Origin: Dastarcus helophoroides
Taxonomy: Eukaryota > Arthropoda > Insecta > Coleoptera > Bothrideridae
Length of the DNA stretch: 64,000 nucleotides
Direction of reading: 5' to 3'
Assembly (NCBI GenBank): GCA_028583605.1
Contig: CM053331.1
Coordinates: 31,060,177 to 31,124,176 of the forward strand
The notes under the pieces were generated by a model, which saw only the letters and a program-made list of their open reading frames with translations, was not told the origin of the DNA and searched no databases. Position numbers and translations under genes: made by a program. Numbering within the stretch: position 1 is the stretch's first letter; each line of letters opens with the position of its first letter. Below are positions 24,895 to 37,416 of the stretch, one piece after another.

Positions 24895-25145
24895 AGCCAA
24901 TCGGTTTAGAGATTTATTGATTTGAAGCTTGGAAACCAAAGACCGGTTTCGATCTTGTCATTTTGGTACATCCACCTCTGTACAACAGAATCCTTGTCTT
25001 CTAGGGACTTTCCTAGAAAGCAACCGCTTTGCTAAGTGGCAGTGTTTCAACTGTTGGTAGTTCAGAGCTTTCTAAGATTCACTGCTGCCTAGAGGGCTGT
25101 ATGAAATTGCAGTTCAGGTTGTATTCCACTTGCATACAATCCTAT
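24895..25145. repeat. retrozyme-like repeat, decayed copy 3
   Basis: Family landmarks in order: a deleted hammerhead (24935-24967, minus), ATCCTTGTCTTCTAGGGAC, GAAAGCAACCGCTTTGC, TTTCAACTGTTGGTAGTTCAG, GGGCTG and CAGGTTGTATTCCACTTGCA. It sits inside the T-rich block. Confidence 0.7.
24935..24967 (-). ncRNA. hammerhead ribozyme remnant with internal deletion
   Basis: Stem I (ACCAAA with UUUGGU), GAAACC, GGU and a cleavable C17 remain. About ten bases covering the end of the core and the 5' half of stem II are deleted, so it cannot fold as a hammerhead. Confidence 0.6.
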
Positions 25146-27479
25146 CCTCGATATTAGGATTCTTTTTTCTATTTTTCTTTTTCTATTTCAAAAGTCAAAT
25201 CTTTTATTTTAGGAATTTGTTTTTTACTTTGTTTGCGTAAAAAGTTAATTATTTTAAACATTTCTACGATTTTCTCGAAACGTCAGATACAAACTCAACA
25301 TTTCTTCCCTTTTTCTCGATCCTTTGCCTTAAAAATAGATTTTTTTTGTAAAACTCAAATTTTCGCAAGATCTAGACTTTTTTCACCTATCTTTGAGATT
25401 ACGTTGAGAATTTATAATATTTTTCCTACAATTTCAAATTCAAAATGGAGATTTCGCGTTTTTTTTACAACATTTTTTATTAATCCCAAATTTTCGGTTT
25501 TGTTCTAAAATAAATTTAAATTCAGAATCTGCAATTACTTTTTATTTAGAATTTTTCACATTTGTTTTAAAAATTTTTCTCTTAATTAGAAATATTGAAA
25601 TTTAAATTCCAGCTATAAAATCCAAATTTAAGGAAGTTTTATTTATTTTTAATTTCAGTTGTAGTTAAAAACCTGGTTTCTTTAATAAAGAAATTCCAAA
25701 TTTTTAGAAAAAATCAAATTGTCTTTGTCAAAAATTTTAAAAGAAAGCTTTCGATGATTTTTTTCAGCAAAATTTCGACTTTAATTCCAGAATTTCGACT
25801 TTATCTAAAAATATTAAACTTTGGAGCAATAATTCAAATGGTTATTAAAAAGTTTTGGAGAAAAATTTAAAATTGGAAGGATAACGTCCAAATTTCGAGA
25901 TATAGTGCCAGGAAAAACAAAATATTGAGAAAAATATAAAAAAAGGAATTAAGCCTTAGAAAGAAGTCAAAATTTTCAAAAATGTTTACTCCATTGTTAA
26001 TAACTTTCCCAAAAATTTTTGCTAGAAGTTTCGAAATTTTGATCGAAATTTCAAAAAAAGTTGAATGGTCAAGTTTGGGGTCAATATCTCTAAAATATAG
26101 TAAGTATAAGTTTAAGAACCTTTTTTGAATATTTTTCCTCTGAACATTTTGATTGCTTTCTCAAAATGCTTATTTTAACCTTAAAATTATTATTTTTTTA
26201 ATTTTGTACTTTATCAAACGAAACTTTTTTAACATAATCGTGATTTTCACAGAAAAAAATCTTAATTATTGAAGCGATGCAAATTTTAGGTAAAAGTAAA
26301 CATCTTGAAAAAATGTAATCTAATTAGATATGAAAATTTAGTCAAAATTTCGCCTTTATTCTTCAAATTATAAATATTCTAAAAGTTTAATTTTGTAAAA
26401 ATTTAAAAAAAAGCCCAAATTTCAAGGAAATAAAATCAAATTTTAAAAAATTTGAAGTTAAACCTCAAGAAAAAAATAATACTATAAAAAAATTCTCAAA
26501 TTTTCTACTTTAACCGCCAAATTTCGAGAGTTTTTAAAAATAAAAAATGTTTTTACAACAAATTTTAAGTTCTTTTTTACCAAATTTTGATTTTTTACAC
26601 CTTCTAATTTACAACTGAAAAGACCTAATTTTAAAATTGAAATTTTGTATTAAGATGTTCCAGTTTATGCTTGGAATTGGAAAATTTGGTTTTATGTTAA
26701 TAAACTTGATATTAATTTTTTATTTTCAAATTTTATCGAAAGCTTTTCAATTTTAAGTTAAGATAAATTTTTATTCAGTCTTTGGAATTAAAATGTTGTC
26801 CTTTTTCTAAAAAGTTTGACTTTCATTTTTAAATTTTAATTCTAGCGTCAAATTGTCGATTAACTGTGTCATAAATTATCACAATGACATGGAATTTGAT
26901 TAATTTTAAGCTTGTAGAAGATTTGAATTATATAAAAAAGTATCTTCAAAACCTAATTTTTTAATTAATTAACTAACTAACTATTACCAATTTTTCTGCA
27001 TGAAATAGACACACAAATGGATAATTTTTAAAATGCTACTATTTTTTATTCAGTTTTTATTCTTTAATCCACACTTTTAGAGAAATTTTGTTCCAATATT
27101 AAATTTAAATTTGCAAAATTTTCTCTTTTTTATAAATCTTATTTTTCAAGCAAAATTCTGCACTGTTGCTAAAAATTTCAAGTCTTGATTGTAATTTCTA
27201 GAATTTTAAAATTTTATTTTTCAAATTCAGTGTTTAGAAATAAAATTCTATCTTTATTTATTTCATAGAGATTTTAATAAATTAGAAATCTTCAGAAATT
27301 GTTATGTGGTAAATTTAGAGCTTTTTTTTATAATTTTAGGTTTTTTCTTTAAAATGTCAAATTCATACTTGACAATTTTTAGTTTCCTTAAACTTATACT
27401 TAAATCAAATTTAAATTAAAAGTTCGAAATTTTAAGTTCCAAGTCAGTTTTACCTTAAAAGATTACAACAAATGAGTTT

Positions 27480-28373
27480 TATTCTTTTTTAAACGCAGTT
27501 TAAAAATCATTAAATATGTTTTAAAGAACAGATAGCCCTGTTTATCTCTTTAAATCATAAATGTGTTTATCTGGGAGGACTTCTGTTTACCGATATCTTG
27601 TAAGCACAAATTGTCCCAGGAAACCGATTCAAATAGCAAGATCTAAGAGCTTCCTAATCAGTCACATTGTTAATCTAGTACAAAGCAAAACTACGTCAAA
27701 TATACTGTAATCTAACTGCGGTTTGCCAGGATTGCATCGCTATCAAAACAAAATCCTGACTAATAATGTTTGCAAATGCTGCAATAGGAAAACACTTTAG
27801 AGCGTATTTTTAGAATAATTGTCTTTAAACTGGAAAGTGTAGTATTTTATAATCATAAAGTGGTTATGCTTATTATAATAAAAGGCAGACTACTTATTAA
27901 AAACCAAAATTTTTTTTTTATCCTAACTGTTCTCGTGAAGATAGATCGGTTGAACATTCGCATGAAATCGCTTAAAGTTGCCAAAGACAAATTTTTAAGA
28001 AATTTTTAAATAAATATCCTCTTTAAATTAAAACAGAAAGTAAAAATTAAGCACTCAGAAAGCCTATTAAGTGTATAAGGAAATATGGAAATTAATATCT
28101 TACATAACAGAGGAATGAGATGAACAGCTAAATTTCTACATACTGCTGATTGATTGAAAATGTTTGGTTTCTTATAAAAGGATGCAAATTAACTAAACTT
28201 GTCATAAGCGTACCTATCTACACTACTAAAACTTGTAAAATAAACTTCAAAAAGTAACGTTTCAATTTGAAGCAAACTACTTCAGAATTTTAATGGAAAA
28301 GGTATGGACTACATCTTATCGAACGCGATATAAGTGATTGACTGGGTTTTATTTGTGTCGCTATTGAACGTAC
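27480..28373. other. intron of the Beat-family gene, no other feature
   Basis: Ordinary sequence leading up to the donor at 28373. Nothing else recognised. Confidence 0.5.
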
Positions 28374-28507
28374 CTGTTGTTCGTTAATGTACCAGTGAAG
28401 TGCCGATGCTGGATAGCTCTTCCCTGAAGTGCAGTTTAAATTTATCTCATCCCCTATTTGATATTGCGGCTCGACGCCAGTTATCACTGGATCATCCTCT
28501 GGTAAAG
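28374..28507 (-). CDS. Beaten path-family protein, exon for the first half of Ig-like domain 2
   Basis: On the minus strand the acceptor TTTTGTTTCAG ends at 28508 and the donor CAG then GTACGT begins at 28373. The 134-base exon has two bases completing a split codon, then 44 residues. It begins LPEDDPVITG and continues through GDEINLNC, TSGKSYPASALHWYIN and EQQ. P-x-I-T/S-G, G-D-x-(I/V)-x-(L/V)-N-C-T-S and the L-x-W-Y-I-N segment are the signature of the second Ig domain of Beat proteins: the first disulfide cysteine and the core tryptophan are both present. NCT is a potential N-glycosylation site. The exon ends in phase 0 and joins 21628 without interruption across a 6745-base intron. The upstream exon must end with one base of a codon. 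Confidence 0.9.
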
Positions 28508-29028
28508 CTGAAACAAAATATTTACTTTGTTAATAGTAATGCTAATGCTAATCCACCTTGCACTGGTGAGTTTTGTTGTTTTGATATTAATCCTATTGTG
28601 GATTACAACCGGGAACTGCAATTTATGTCAATTTGTTGTTTGAAGTAAGCAAGCAAGTAATGGCGATGGAAGTTTACTGTTTGATTTGACACAATAACAT
28701 TTTTCTTCACCTCTTTTGTTTTAGAGAATATCATAATTAGAAATTTTATTATGGAATTCTGCCAAGGGATAGAAAGATGGATAGAAAAAAAAAAATCCTG
28801 AAAGTCTGTAACTTAAAAGGTTCCACAAATAATTTAAATTTTAGAATTTTTCATCTACTGTTACATATATATATATATATATATAAATATGTAAAATAAT
28901 ATTTTACATTTGCTTTTATTCTCTAGTACATCAGACAAACTTTTCGAAAGACATATTTAAAATATAATCCGTTTCCCGTGGAGCCAAATGTTTAGCTTAA
29001 AATAGCTTTAGCTATTTTTTTTAAATAC
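28508..29028. other. upstream intron of the Beat-family gene
   Basis: Ordinary sequence containing a (TA)n run at 28865-28885. The preceding Ig1 exon was not found in or beyond this stretch. Confidence 0.45.
28865..28885. repeat. (TA)n microsatellite
   Basis: About ten uninterrupted TA units. Confidence 0.9.
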
Positions 29029-29275
29029 AGTCAACTCCCGCTAGAGTTGCGCCCATTAAAGTTATCCACTCGTTAAAGTTGACAAAATACGATCGTTAAA
29101 GTTGCGCGAATATTCCCCCTCTCTAATTTTCGAACAACAAATTAGACTTCCTAGTTTTAGCGCCACTTTTAAATAACCCACTCACAATCACTCGACAATG
29201 GTAGGAATGGTAGGGAAGCAGCAACTTTAACGGTCGATCCAGTCCGGTGAGCGCAACTTTAGCAAGTCTACTCCA
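29029..29275. mobile_element. non-autonomous Tc1/pogo-like repeat
   Basis: Opens with TACAGTCAACTCCCGCTAGA followed by repeated AAAGTTG(C) words (near 29060, 29083, 29098). The right side is the inverse, GCAACTTTAACGG and GCGCAACTTTAGCAAG. Ends of the form CAGTCAACTCCCG with a TA site are typical of pogo/Tc1-type elements. The right terminus is degenerate and no second TA could be fixed. Confidence 0.5.
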
Positions 29276-29921
29276 AATGTTTATTTGGACAAAAGTTATG
29301 TTTAATTTTATCAGAACCAATAAAGCATTTCAGAATAAGTATTTATTAAACTAATCATTCTCCCAAGTTTTACCAAACATTATGTTATTCATAAAGGGAT
29401 CCAACTTAACTGTTCATATCTTAAAAAACGTTCTGTCATATAATTAACACCGCAGAAGCTTTTTATTTAGAAAATAAAATAAATGAAATGTTAAAACTAA
29501 GCCCACTTTAAGAGACATAAACATTCTAGGTATAACAAATTATTTTTTTATTTGTTATTTCAATATTTAACTTTTTTTATGTTAAATCTGGTAAATTGTA
29601 TCACCTCAATTTTATGGGTCAATTCTATAGCAGGTAACACGTTTTTCGACAGCAATGTTATAGTTTGCTACGTATTACTATAGACAACAAATAGAAGGGC
29701 AATAAGGAAAAAAATAGCCATTTATAAGACAGATGACAACCTTATGAATGGTTGAGCTGGGCCTTTAGGCCATTCATCTCTGTTAAAAATAGTTAAGGTT
29801 GATAGATAAGAAATTGTGAGATTTATGATTAGATGCGCATGGGCCTTCGGATACGGTCCATCACGCACAAAATAAATATTCTTAGTATATAAGGGTTAAT
29901 TTTAGGATTAAGTGTTAGTAA

Positions 29922-30030
29922 CTCTCTAAAGATGATAGCTTGGCTAACGAAACGCGTTAGAACAACCTCTGTTGTGTTTTTTTATTCTTTCTTGGTTTTA
30001 GGAGATAAGATTTGTATTTCAATTTTTAAA
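29922..30030. repeat. foldback repeat family 1, right-arm fragment
   Basis: Reads CTCTCTAAAGATGATAGCTT, then GGCTAACGAAACGCG, ending TTTGTATTTCAATTTTT. The core is mutated (CUAAAGA) and the left arm is absent. Confidence 0.65.
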
Positions 30031-31566
30031 AAATTGGCGTCACTCGATGTAGTCAATTCAACACAACTTCCAGAATCAGTGCAACAAAAAGTTTCATACA
30101 TTTAACAATTAAATGCAGGAAATATCCAGAGTTAATTTTAAGAAATTGAACATGCAGTGAATAAATGTAAATAGAAATTGATATATTCTGTGTCCAGGGT
30201 AAAAACAAAATGTTTAACTGCAATAAAATTCCGACGCAAGAAAGAACTGAAACTATTTTACTTTTATGACATGACAATTGCATGCGGTTAAATACCAGAA
30301 TAACTTATTAAGTCACAAATTACGTCAAACAAATTTAGAAATTGGCAAATTCCGCATACATTTTTTTAATGTTACAATTTGTTTCAATTTTCAACAGTAT
30401 ATTACGTCCACTTAATGCAGTAGTAGAATATTAATTCTCGCAAATTTTTTCAAACATTGTATTATTCATTATGTTATTTTTAATACTTAGCTTAAGAAGT
30501 TTCGGTTTGACTTTTAAATCAGCAAAGTAGCGTCTTATTCCGAAAATCAGTCTAATAAATGTTAAAAGTGAACGCTTCCAAAAAAACGTCGTAGATGAAA
30601 ATTATTTTATTTACCAAAAGCTTCACATATTTCAATGTTGCATTCATGCAACGTAACAGTTGTAAATAAAACGTTGAAGACTAATAAAACTGATACATAT
30701 TAAAACAAACAAAAAAAACTCTACAGAGAAATATTTGGTAACTTAATTAATTAAATTTAATATTTAATTTAGTTTTTAAAATTAAATGAGGGCCAATCTG
30801 TTATTTTATACATGTAATATTATTACCACCGAATATTTTAATATGCATATTGATGTTAAATAGCTCCTTTTGCAGAAATTATTCTAAAGCACATCCCTTA
30901 ATTTGAAAACCTTAAGTCAGAAACCACCAAGATTAGCAAAAAATAAGTGAATTTTAAAAAGCTAACAAACAAAACGCTTTCCTAATTACAAACACAATGG
31001 CGATAGGTGTATTGTTCAATACAAATAAAAACAAAATTAATTCTCCAGTGTTTATCCAAACATTGTATTATTCATAATAGGTAAAATTGCCTACTGGTCG
31101 TGTATATTTTTCTATAATTATGAAAGTGTAATTATTATGAAAATAATGTTTTATTTAAAAGACGTCTTTTATAAAAAAAATAAATTCCAATAAAATCATT
31201 TAAAACCATTTGGCGTTATATTGAAATGACAAATTCATAAGTTAAGTTGTGTATTTATATTATGAATCCCATTTGATGCTAAGCTTTTGCTCTCCAGTAC
31301 ATTACACGTAACCAACATCGCAATTCGAAGAACTCCTCATAAACCCAAAAGCAGAATGGAATCCATTTCCCGTGGATAAAAGATTCGGCAAGTTTTTGAA
31401 AAATGAACTATTACTTTTATTGGGCGCTTATTCAAGCATGAATACCTCTCTCTGTAATAAATTACTGTAGTTTTGAAATGTGTTTCTTTCTTTTGGCGTA
31501 AACGTGCCGCGAATACAATCGGAGTGGTTTGAATGGAGTCCGGAAATCACTTATTGATTAGCCCAA

Positions 31567-31590
31567 TGTGTGTGTGTGTGTGTGTGTGTG
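31567..31590. repeat. (TG)n microsatellite
   Basis: Twelve TG units. Confidence 0.95.
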
Positions 31591-33162
31591 CTGACTCAGG
31601 CCGAACAATATCATGATATACCTACCAAATTAATTCGTAGATCGGTAACACAAAGTCCTTTGAGTAAATCATTCTGCTATTGTTATGGCATAGTGCCTTT
31701 TTTGACAACAAAAATAGCACTGTTTGCTAGAGAAAAAAGGGGGAGTTACAGAGGCCCTTTGAAATTGGACAATTTTTTTTTGCAATCGTAATATGTCAAC
31801 AACATCGATAACTTAAATGTTCTGTATCGCATTTAGTAATGTAATAAATAAATTTTCATAGTCTTGATTCGCGTGTACAGACTAAAATTAAATATTCATT
31901 TTTAATAACTGGTTTGAGACATATTAAAGCAGTTTACGTTACTCAGTGAAAATTTGATGTGCGTGAAGTAATATTAACATGTAATGACAAATACACCTGA
32001 CTATTTAGTTATTGATAAAACATTAAAAATTTCATACTGAATTGTCTCTAATAACATGGAATTTTCTTGCATTTAAAGAAAGACAAATTCTGGTTTATGA
32101 AATGGAAATGTTCACATGAAAGAAATATGTGACAAGTTAATTTTTATTTGCATTTAACTAACAAATTACGGTAGAAGAATAATGTATATAATTTCCTGCA
32201 TTGTTGACTATGTGTCAAAGGTAACAATGCCATTATTTTTTGCTTTTTTACCTAAAATGTATGGCATTTTCTACTTCGTATTATTAAAAATAATTAAATA
32301 AAGTTGCAAATTTGGAGAAGGCAAATTACTGCAATGATTATTAGTTTGTATCAGGTAAAGACACAAAGTAAACATTAAATTTGCTTGTTCGCCTCTAATC
32401 AATCGTAATAATGCTTTTACATTTATATCGATAAGTCGTGAATTATAAAATATTGAACATAAACAAATTTCTATAAACATTTCCAAGACAAAATCGAATA
32501 TTTTATTACCATCTTGGTCATTAATATTGTAAATGCTGATAAGGTTAATAAAATATAAGTTATATCAGTAGTCATTTGAAGAATTCTTCCATAGAAGAAC
32601 AAATTCACCTTTATTAGAAACAACATTATTAGAATATCGACATAAAACCTAAAATCATGGCGCCAAGCCATTTGCTTTTCTTTGAACTGAGTCCATAAAA
32701 GCCAATGTGTGTTTTAGAGCTGAACCTCAAACACGAAAACAGTACACTTTAGTATTGGTCAAACTTGGGCTTTTTAAAAGGTAAAAAGTTTTTAGTTTGC
32801 AATCATTATTGAAAAACATATCTTAAATATGATCTATTTTTATAACGATTTCGTTTCAAAATAGATTGCACTGTTCGTAATTGTTCATTAACTCTTTTCC
32901 CAACTTTAGCCCTCTGGGAAAAATGTACCTTTTAATTATTTTATGCATTGTGCTACTGTTTTTGTATATTGACCTTTTGAACCTAGAAAATGTTTTAATT
33001 TTGCAGACGCAATTCCAATGAAGGCATTTCCCGGCGTGTCGTAAATGCTGTTACACCTACTATAAGCAGTTCAAAATTGTTTTCAAAGTGACAAATTAAT
33101 AATATGGAACAAAGTTTAAGCTAAGAATAAGACAATCTCTGTCATTTCTTTGTGAAGTATTT

Positions 33163-33502
33163 ATATTTATATGCAGTTTTATTGGCTTTTTCTTCGCCAG
33201 TCACTCCTTTCACAATCCTTCGGAACCTTCTTTTAAGGAATGGCAATCTGTTATAGATTGCCGCAAACATAAATTGCGTTGGATCTTTGTTTGTCAATCG
33301 CTGTTTGTGACTCAACACTGTATAGTTTTAAGTGTTTTTCAGTGTTGAGTCACAAACAGCGATTGACAAACCAAGATCCAACGCAATCGCTGTTTGTGGC
33401 AATCTATAACAGATTGCCATTCCTTAATAGAAGGTACTAAAATTAAGGATTGTGAAAAGTGACTGGTGAAGAAAAAACCAATGAAACTGCACATAAATAA
33501 GA
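33163..33502. mobile_element. foldback/MITE-like palindrome of about 340 bp
   Basis: The left arm runs TATTTATATGCAGTTTTATT, then CGCCAGTCAC, CACAATCCTT, GGAATGGCAATCTGTTATAG and ACAGCG-type sequence. The right arm returns in inverse: CAAACAGCGATTG, CTATAACAGATTGCCATTCC, AAGGATTGTG, GTGACTGGTGAAGAAAA and GAAACTGCACATAAATA. The turn is around 33322-33345. No coding. A decayed arm of the same family lies at 57672-57790. No clear target duplication. Confidence 0.8.
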
Positions 33503-34215
33503 ATTAGACGTTAAAAAAATTATTATATAATTTAGGTCTAATAAAATAGTTTTATGTCGTATTACATAAAAATGAAACAAAGTTGAGTTACACTGAACTT
33601 GCAGCCTGCCCTACATTTCAAAATATAGAAATGCAATCCCAACTCAAAATTATTCGCCATTCGCGATGGTTAAATATTAGATGAGACACTTGTCTGTCTC
33701 AAAGCTAGAAGCGTTGTTGTTCTATAATTCAAGTGTGCCGGTCTCAAGTGAAAGTTAGAGAATCAGCCCGATACATATATTCGGCTCACTCCTTTTACTC
33801 CCTTCCCAAAGGGAAAATTTCAAAGGGCTGAGGTTTAAATAAAACACAAAGAGCTTTTTTCCTAAACATTTACTTTTGCAGCCGTAAATATTGTGTCACT
33901 GCCAACGACACCAGCTACGTTTCTGATGGGACATAGCAATAGTTTAAACTATTTTATCCCTTATTTCACATTTTCGTATCTCCTTCGTAATCCATATAAT
34001 CTAAATTATATGCGGATATATTTACTACTATTTTGATTAATAGCCAACCAACATGCAAAATCTGGTTATTCTAATTCCAGGTAATCTATTATCCATAGAT
34101 AAAGCGAAAAATGCCCTGGTGTGAGTTTGTAGGGATTTGTATTAATGAACTTATTGAATCAATTAATCAATTTGGTATCTTATTTCATAGACATCTCTGC
34201 CTTTTTTTGGCTTTT
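33503..34215. other. ordinary non-coding DNA
   Basis: No recognised feature. A splice-like CTTTTGCAG on the + strand near 33884 has no supported exon after it. Confidence 0.45.
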
Positions 34216-35639
34216 ATTTAGTCACAAGATTCAGCTAAAACCTTTACACATGCACATATCAGTGATATTTGAGAAGTCAGCTGGCAGAGTGTTTAGGTAA
34301 AAATTTTCATTAATAATAACCACGGTTTAAGAAAGCTTGGAAAAAACAAAAAAAAGTTTCTTCGACCTTTCAAAAGGGAGACAAATCGGACCAAAAACAC
34401 TAAAACATTACATGTGGCCACTGATAGCAACAAATGGTTTACGACTTCTTAGGTCGTAACGAGTGCAAGGCGATAAGCGACTGATTACCGCGCTGTTACC
34501 CACTTGGCATGTACAGTGATAAGGCAGGCTTAGCAAAGTAAATAAATTAATGTGCAATAAATTCTTACGTAATTATTTGGCCGCACAATTATTTCTATTT
34601 TCATATACTTTGATCTAATATGAAAATTATTGTATATCTTTGGTTTCATTATTAAAGCGGTGTAACGAAAAGGTAAACAAATTCTAAAACACAATGAAAT
34701 TAAAATTTGATTAAAATTCCACCAAACAAAAGTAATGATACAATGCATCCACAAAATCAATGGTCAATGCTCAAACAAGCAGTTATTTAATTTGGGAGCA
34801 TATTAAACATTGATCAGTTGTTAGGTATTTGTCTATGAAAAATGTGTCAACGATGGAATTTTTTAACAAAACACAACAGATCTCACAAAAGTTGTAGTGC
34901 ATTCACAGGAATATTAATTGCCTCTTTTTAAAACTATTTGGGAGTTGTAGGGTCTATAAGGAAAATATGTTTTGTCGGTAGATAACACATGATTTAAAAA
35001 CTGTCAGTTAGCTTGAGAGACTGCCTCAAAGATTCCCAAAATTTAAAACGTTTGTTATGATAATCAAAAAATATATCTTGAGTATTAGCCAGTTTATTGC
35101 ATTCGCACCCATTTATTTTTAAATTTTGCAGGGTTGGCGTTAAGCTTCTTCTAAAATCTGTTCCCACCGATTTTCATGCAAAAAAAGCAAATCGTCCACT
35201 GACATTTATGGCAAGCTCAGGGACAATCATTTAATGACGTGTATATTTTTATCTTTCAGGCATAACCTAAGAAACGTTTTGTTTCTCCCAATTCCCGATT
35301 GCTCACCTGTCGCATTTTTCTTCTTATTTGGCGATGTCGAAGGCGTTTGGTCTCAGTAACCACCCAAGAATTGGTCTAAACTGTTATTTTAATATTTGTT
35401 TTATATTTTTATTATTATTTTTTTAGTGTAAACATAAATATGCCTGAAATTTTAATGACACATTCGTGTGATATATTCATTTTTAAAGTGATGTTTCTTC
35501 AGGTGCGTTGAGTGACTAAAGATAGCGAAAAAACGGATGGGGTTGCCTTACCAACAACGCTAATTTAAGCTATTGACATGCTCTAATGTCTAGTAGACAC
35601 ATGTACCCATGAATAAATCCCGACGTGAACCAAAAAAAC

Positions 35640-35716
35640 GCGAGATTGGCAGCGAGGTTCGAATCTCGAACCCGTCACGCCCAAAGAAATTGCTCCACCA
35701 GTGTGCCACGGTCGCT
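35640..35716 (-). repeat. tRNA-like SINE head (pol III A and B boxes), copy 1
   Basis: On the minus strand GCGACCGTGGCACACTGG is followed by GGAGCAATTTC, then GACGGGTTCGAGATTCGAAC. The A-box-like TGGCACACTGG and the B-box-like GGTTCGAGATTC are about 40 bases apart, as in tRNA genes. No full cloverleaf can be drawn, so this is a tRNA-derived SINE fragment or tRNA pseudogene rather than a functional tRNA. Confidence 0.5.
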
Positions 35717-36486
35717 TGTTGATTTAAAAGCTAAACTTGCCTGAGAATCTAACCCCACCTCTGAAGTTAAATTAAATCTGCAAAAATGTCTATATTATAA
35801 TTGTCTAAATTGTGTTTTAGTATGATTATTAATATTTCCATTCTGTTCCTAAGCGAAAGCAAATGAAAGAAAGAAAAAACGCTGGCAAATTGCCGATGGC
35901 CGTCAATTTGAAAGACGGATGCAAGATTAAAATCGGCGTAATAAAGATATGCTTTACACAACGCACATAATTCGCCTGCGCATTGCCAACAATTTAGACA
36001 GAGTGACAGGAATTAGTAACATCTGGTTAAGCGTTTGGCGATGCTGTTATATTTTAAATGACATTTCCTAAAACCTTTAATAAATATTTTAATTTGGGTA
36101 ATATTATAACACTCACAGTTAAAAGTTTTAACTTTTGTGCTTTTAGAACTCAGGTATTTCTTGTAAAATATGAAATAGAGTATATCTTTGTTATTATAAA
36201 ATGAGTGTCACTAAAACACTGAACTAAACACTGTGGCTTGTGATTAAGTCCAAGAAGGTTTCACCCAGTATCGATTTGAATCTCAATGCAGATGACGTCG
36301 ATGCATCTGTTGCTAATCTTTTTAGATTAGTACGCTTATAAATGCCAGTTCTGCTGGCGAAATACCTATCGCGTAATTATTTATTTAATTGCCGATGTGG
36401 TAAAGGGGTGAAACCTTCTTGGACATAAAATGAGAGATTTAACTGGGGAATAATTGTAATGAATACATTGGATAATATCACGATAG

Positions 36487-36682
36487 ATAAAAAACACGAC
36501 AAACGTTGCTTTAATGCGTTTCGACAGCCAAGCTGTCAGAGAGATATCTTTCTTAGGATGACTGCTTGGCTGTCGAAACACGTTAGAGCAACGTTTGTCG
36601 TGTTTTCTAATCTTTCTTGTTTTCAGGGGACAAGTTCTCTATTTCAATTTCTGAAGATAACCAAGGACCAGTCCGTTCCAGC
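36487..36682. repeat. foldback repeat family 1 copy (in duplication copy 1)
   Basis: Inverted arms AAAAACACGACAAACGTTGC and GCAACGTTTGTCGTGTTTTC surround a shortened centre. The stem-loop GACAGCCAAGCTGTC is perfect in the left arm, but both hammerhead-like cores are mutated. The right end is GACCAGTCCGTTCC. It is at the same site in both duplication copies, so it was inserted before the duplication. Confidence 0.8.
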
Positions 36683-37170
36683 AAGCGATAAGTAAACGGA
36701 AAGATTAGGATAACACCAGGATCTAGGCTAGCTAGTATTAAACGCCTGTCACCTGAGTTTAATTTAAGTGATATAAACCTTTAAGTGTGTACTCCGCAGA
36801 TATCAAAATATATATAAGCGTTTTAGATTAGTTCCAGAACAATTAAATTACTTTATATTGAATAGGATCAGGAAAAATTTTATTACCGTTATTTCCTTTT
36901 AAGTTTTCACTTCTGTTGGCGGTCCACATGACTGCCTCATTTTGATTTCTAATAATTACTTATATAACATAGACGTTCTGTATAATTTGCGTATGAAAAA
37001 AAAATGTATATTATTACAAAAGGATAATCTTAATAGAAAGCAACACGTATTGCTTTCAGTCAGACTTGACGTGAAAAATGTCGGTTTAAAATCCAATCAG
37101 AAACCATCTACAGCAACTTACGTATCGCTCTGAGACAGAAGATATTTCATGCCTGTCGATAAAGAGAGGA

Positions 37171-37416
37171 ATGCATCACAAATTTTTCAGGGCTGGAGAG
37201 ATAGATTTTTCGCAGAATAGACACAGACGGAACATGTGTAATAACTTTCATAGCATTTATAGGAAGGAAGCAACAAATAAAACGTTCTTCCATCTTTTTA
37301 TCACCCACACTTCACCGGATTCGAAGTCTGCAGTAAAAATGTTTGTTAGGTTTCCACGAACGAGCCAAAGTTTATTTTTAACTGCAACACGGCTATCGGA
37401 AAACTTAGTAAACTAG
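37171..37416 (+). other. 81-codon open frame of unknown status (copy 1)
   Basis: Open from ATG to TAG and preserved, with two amino-acid differences, at 43683-43928. It has no recognisable domain. Because the whole surrounding DNA is nearly identical between the two copies, conservation of this frame is not evidence of coding; it may be a remnant of a mobile element. Not claimed as a gene. Confidence 0.2.

Larger units (their letters stand above)
23970..27480. repeat. T-rich low-complexity block
   Basis: Same short-word texture as the other blocks but with T-rich runs on the + strand, such as TTTTTTCAAATAC and ATTTCGACTTT. A decayed retrozyme-like repeat (24895-25145) interrupts it. It lies wholly in the intron between the two Ig exons. 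No coding sequence. Confidence 0.65.
29330..33160. other. intron or flanking DNA, no gene recognised
   Basis: Ordinary A+T-rich sequence. It contains half of a foldback family 1 copy (29922-30030) and a (TG)n microsatellite (31567-31590). Scans for the Beat Ig1 signatures (WYK and CEVSAEAP-like) on the minus strand found nothing convincing. Confidence 0.5.

Noticed and set aside
29740..29875. GGGCCTTTAGGCC and GGGCCTTCGG words as a SINE
   Set aside because: No pol III boxes, tail or second copy could be seen.
33884..33960. Plus-strand acceptor-like CTTTTGCAG with a short open stretch
   Set aside because: No donor of quality in phase, no recognisable protein, and no matching exons nearby.
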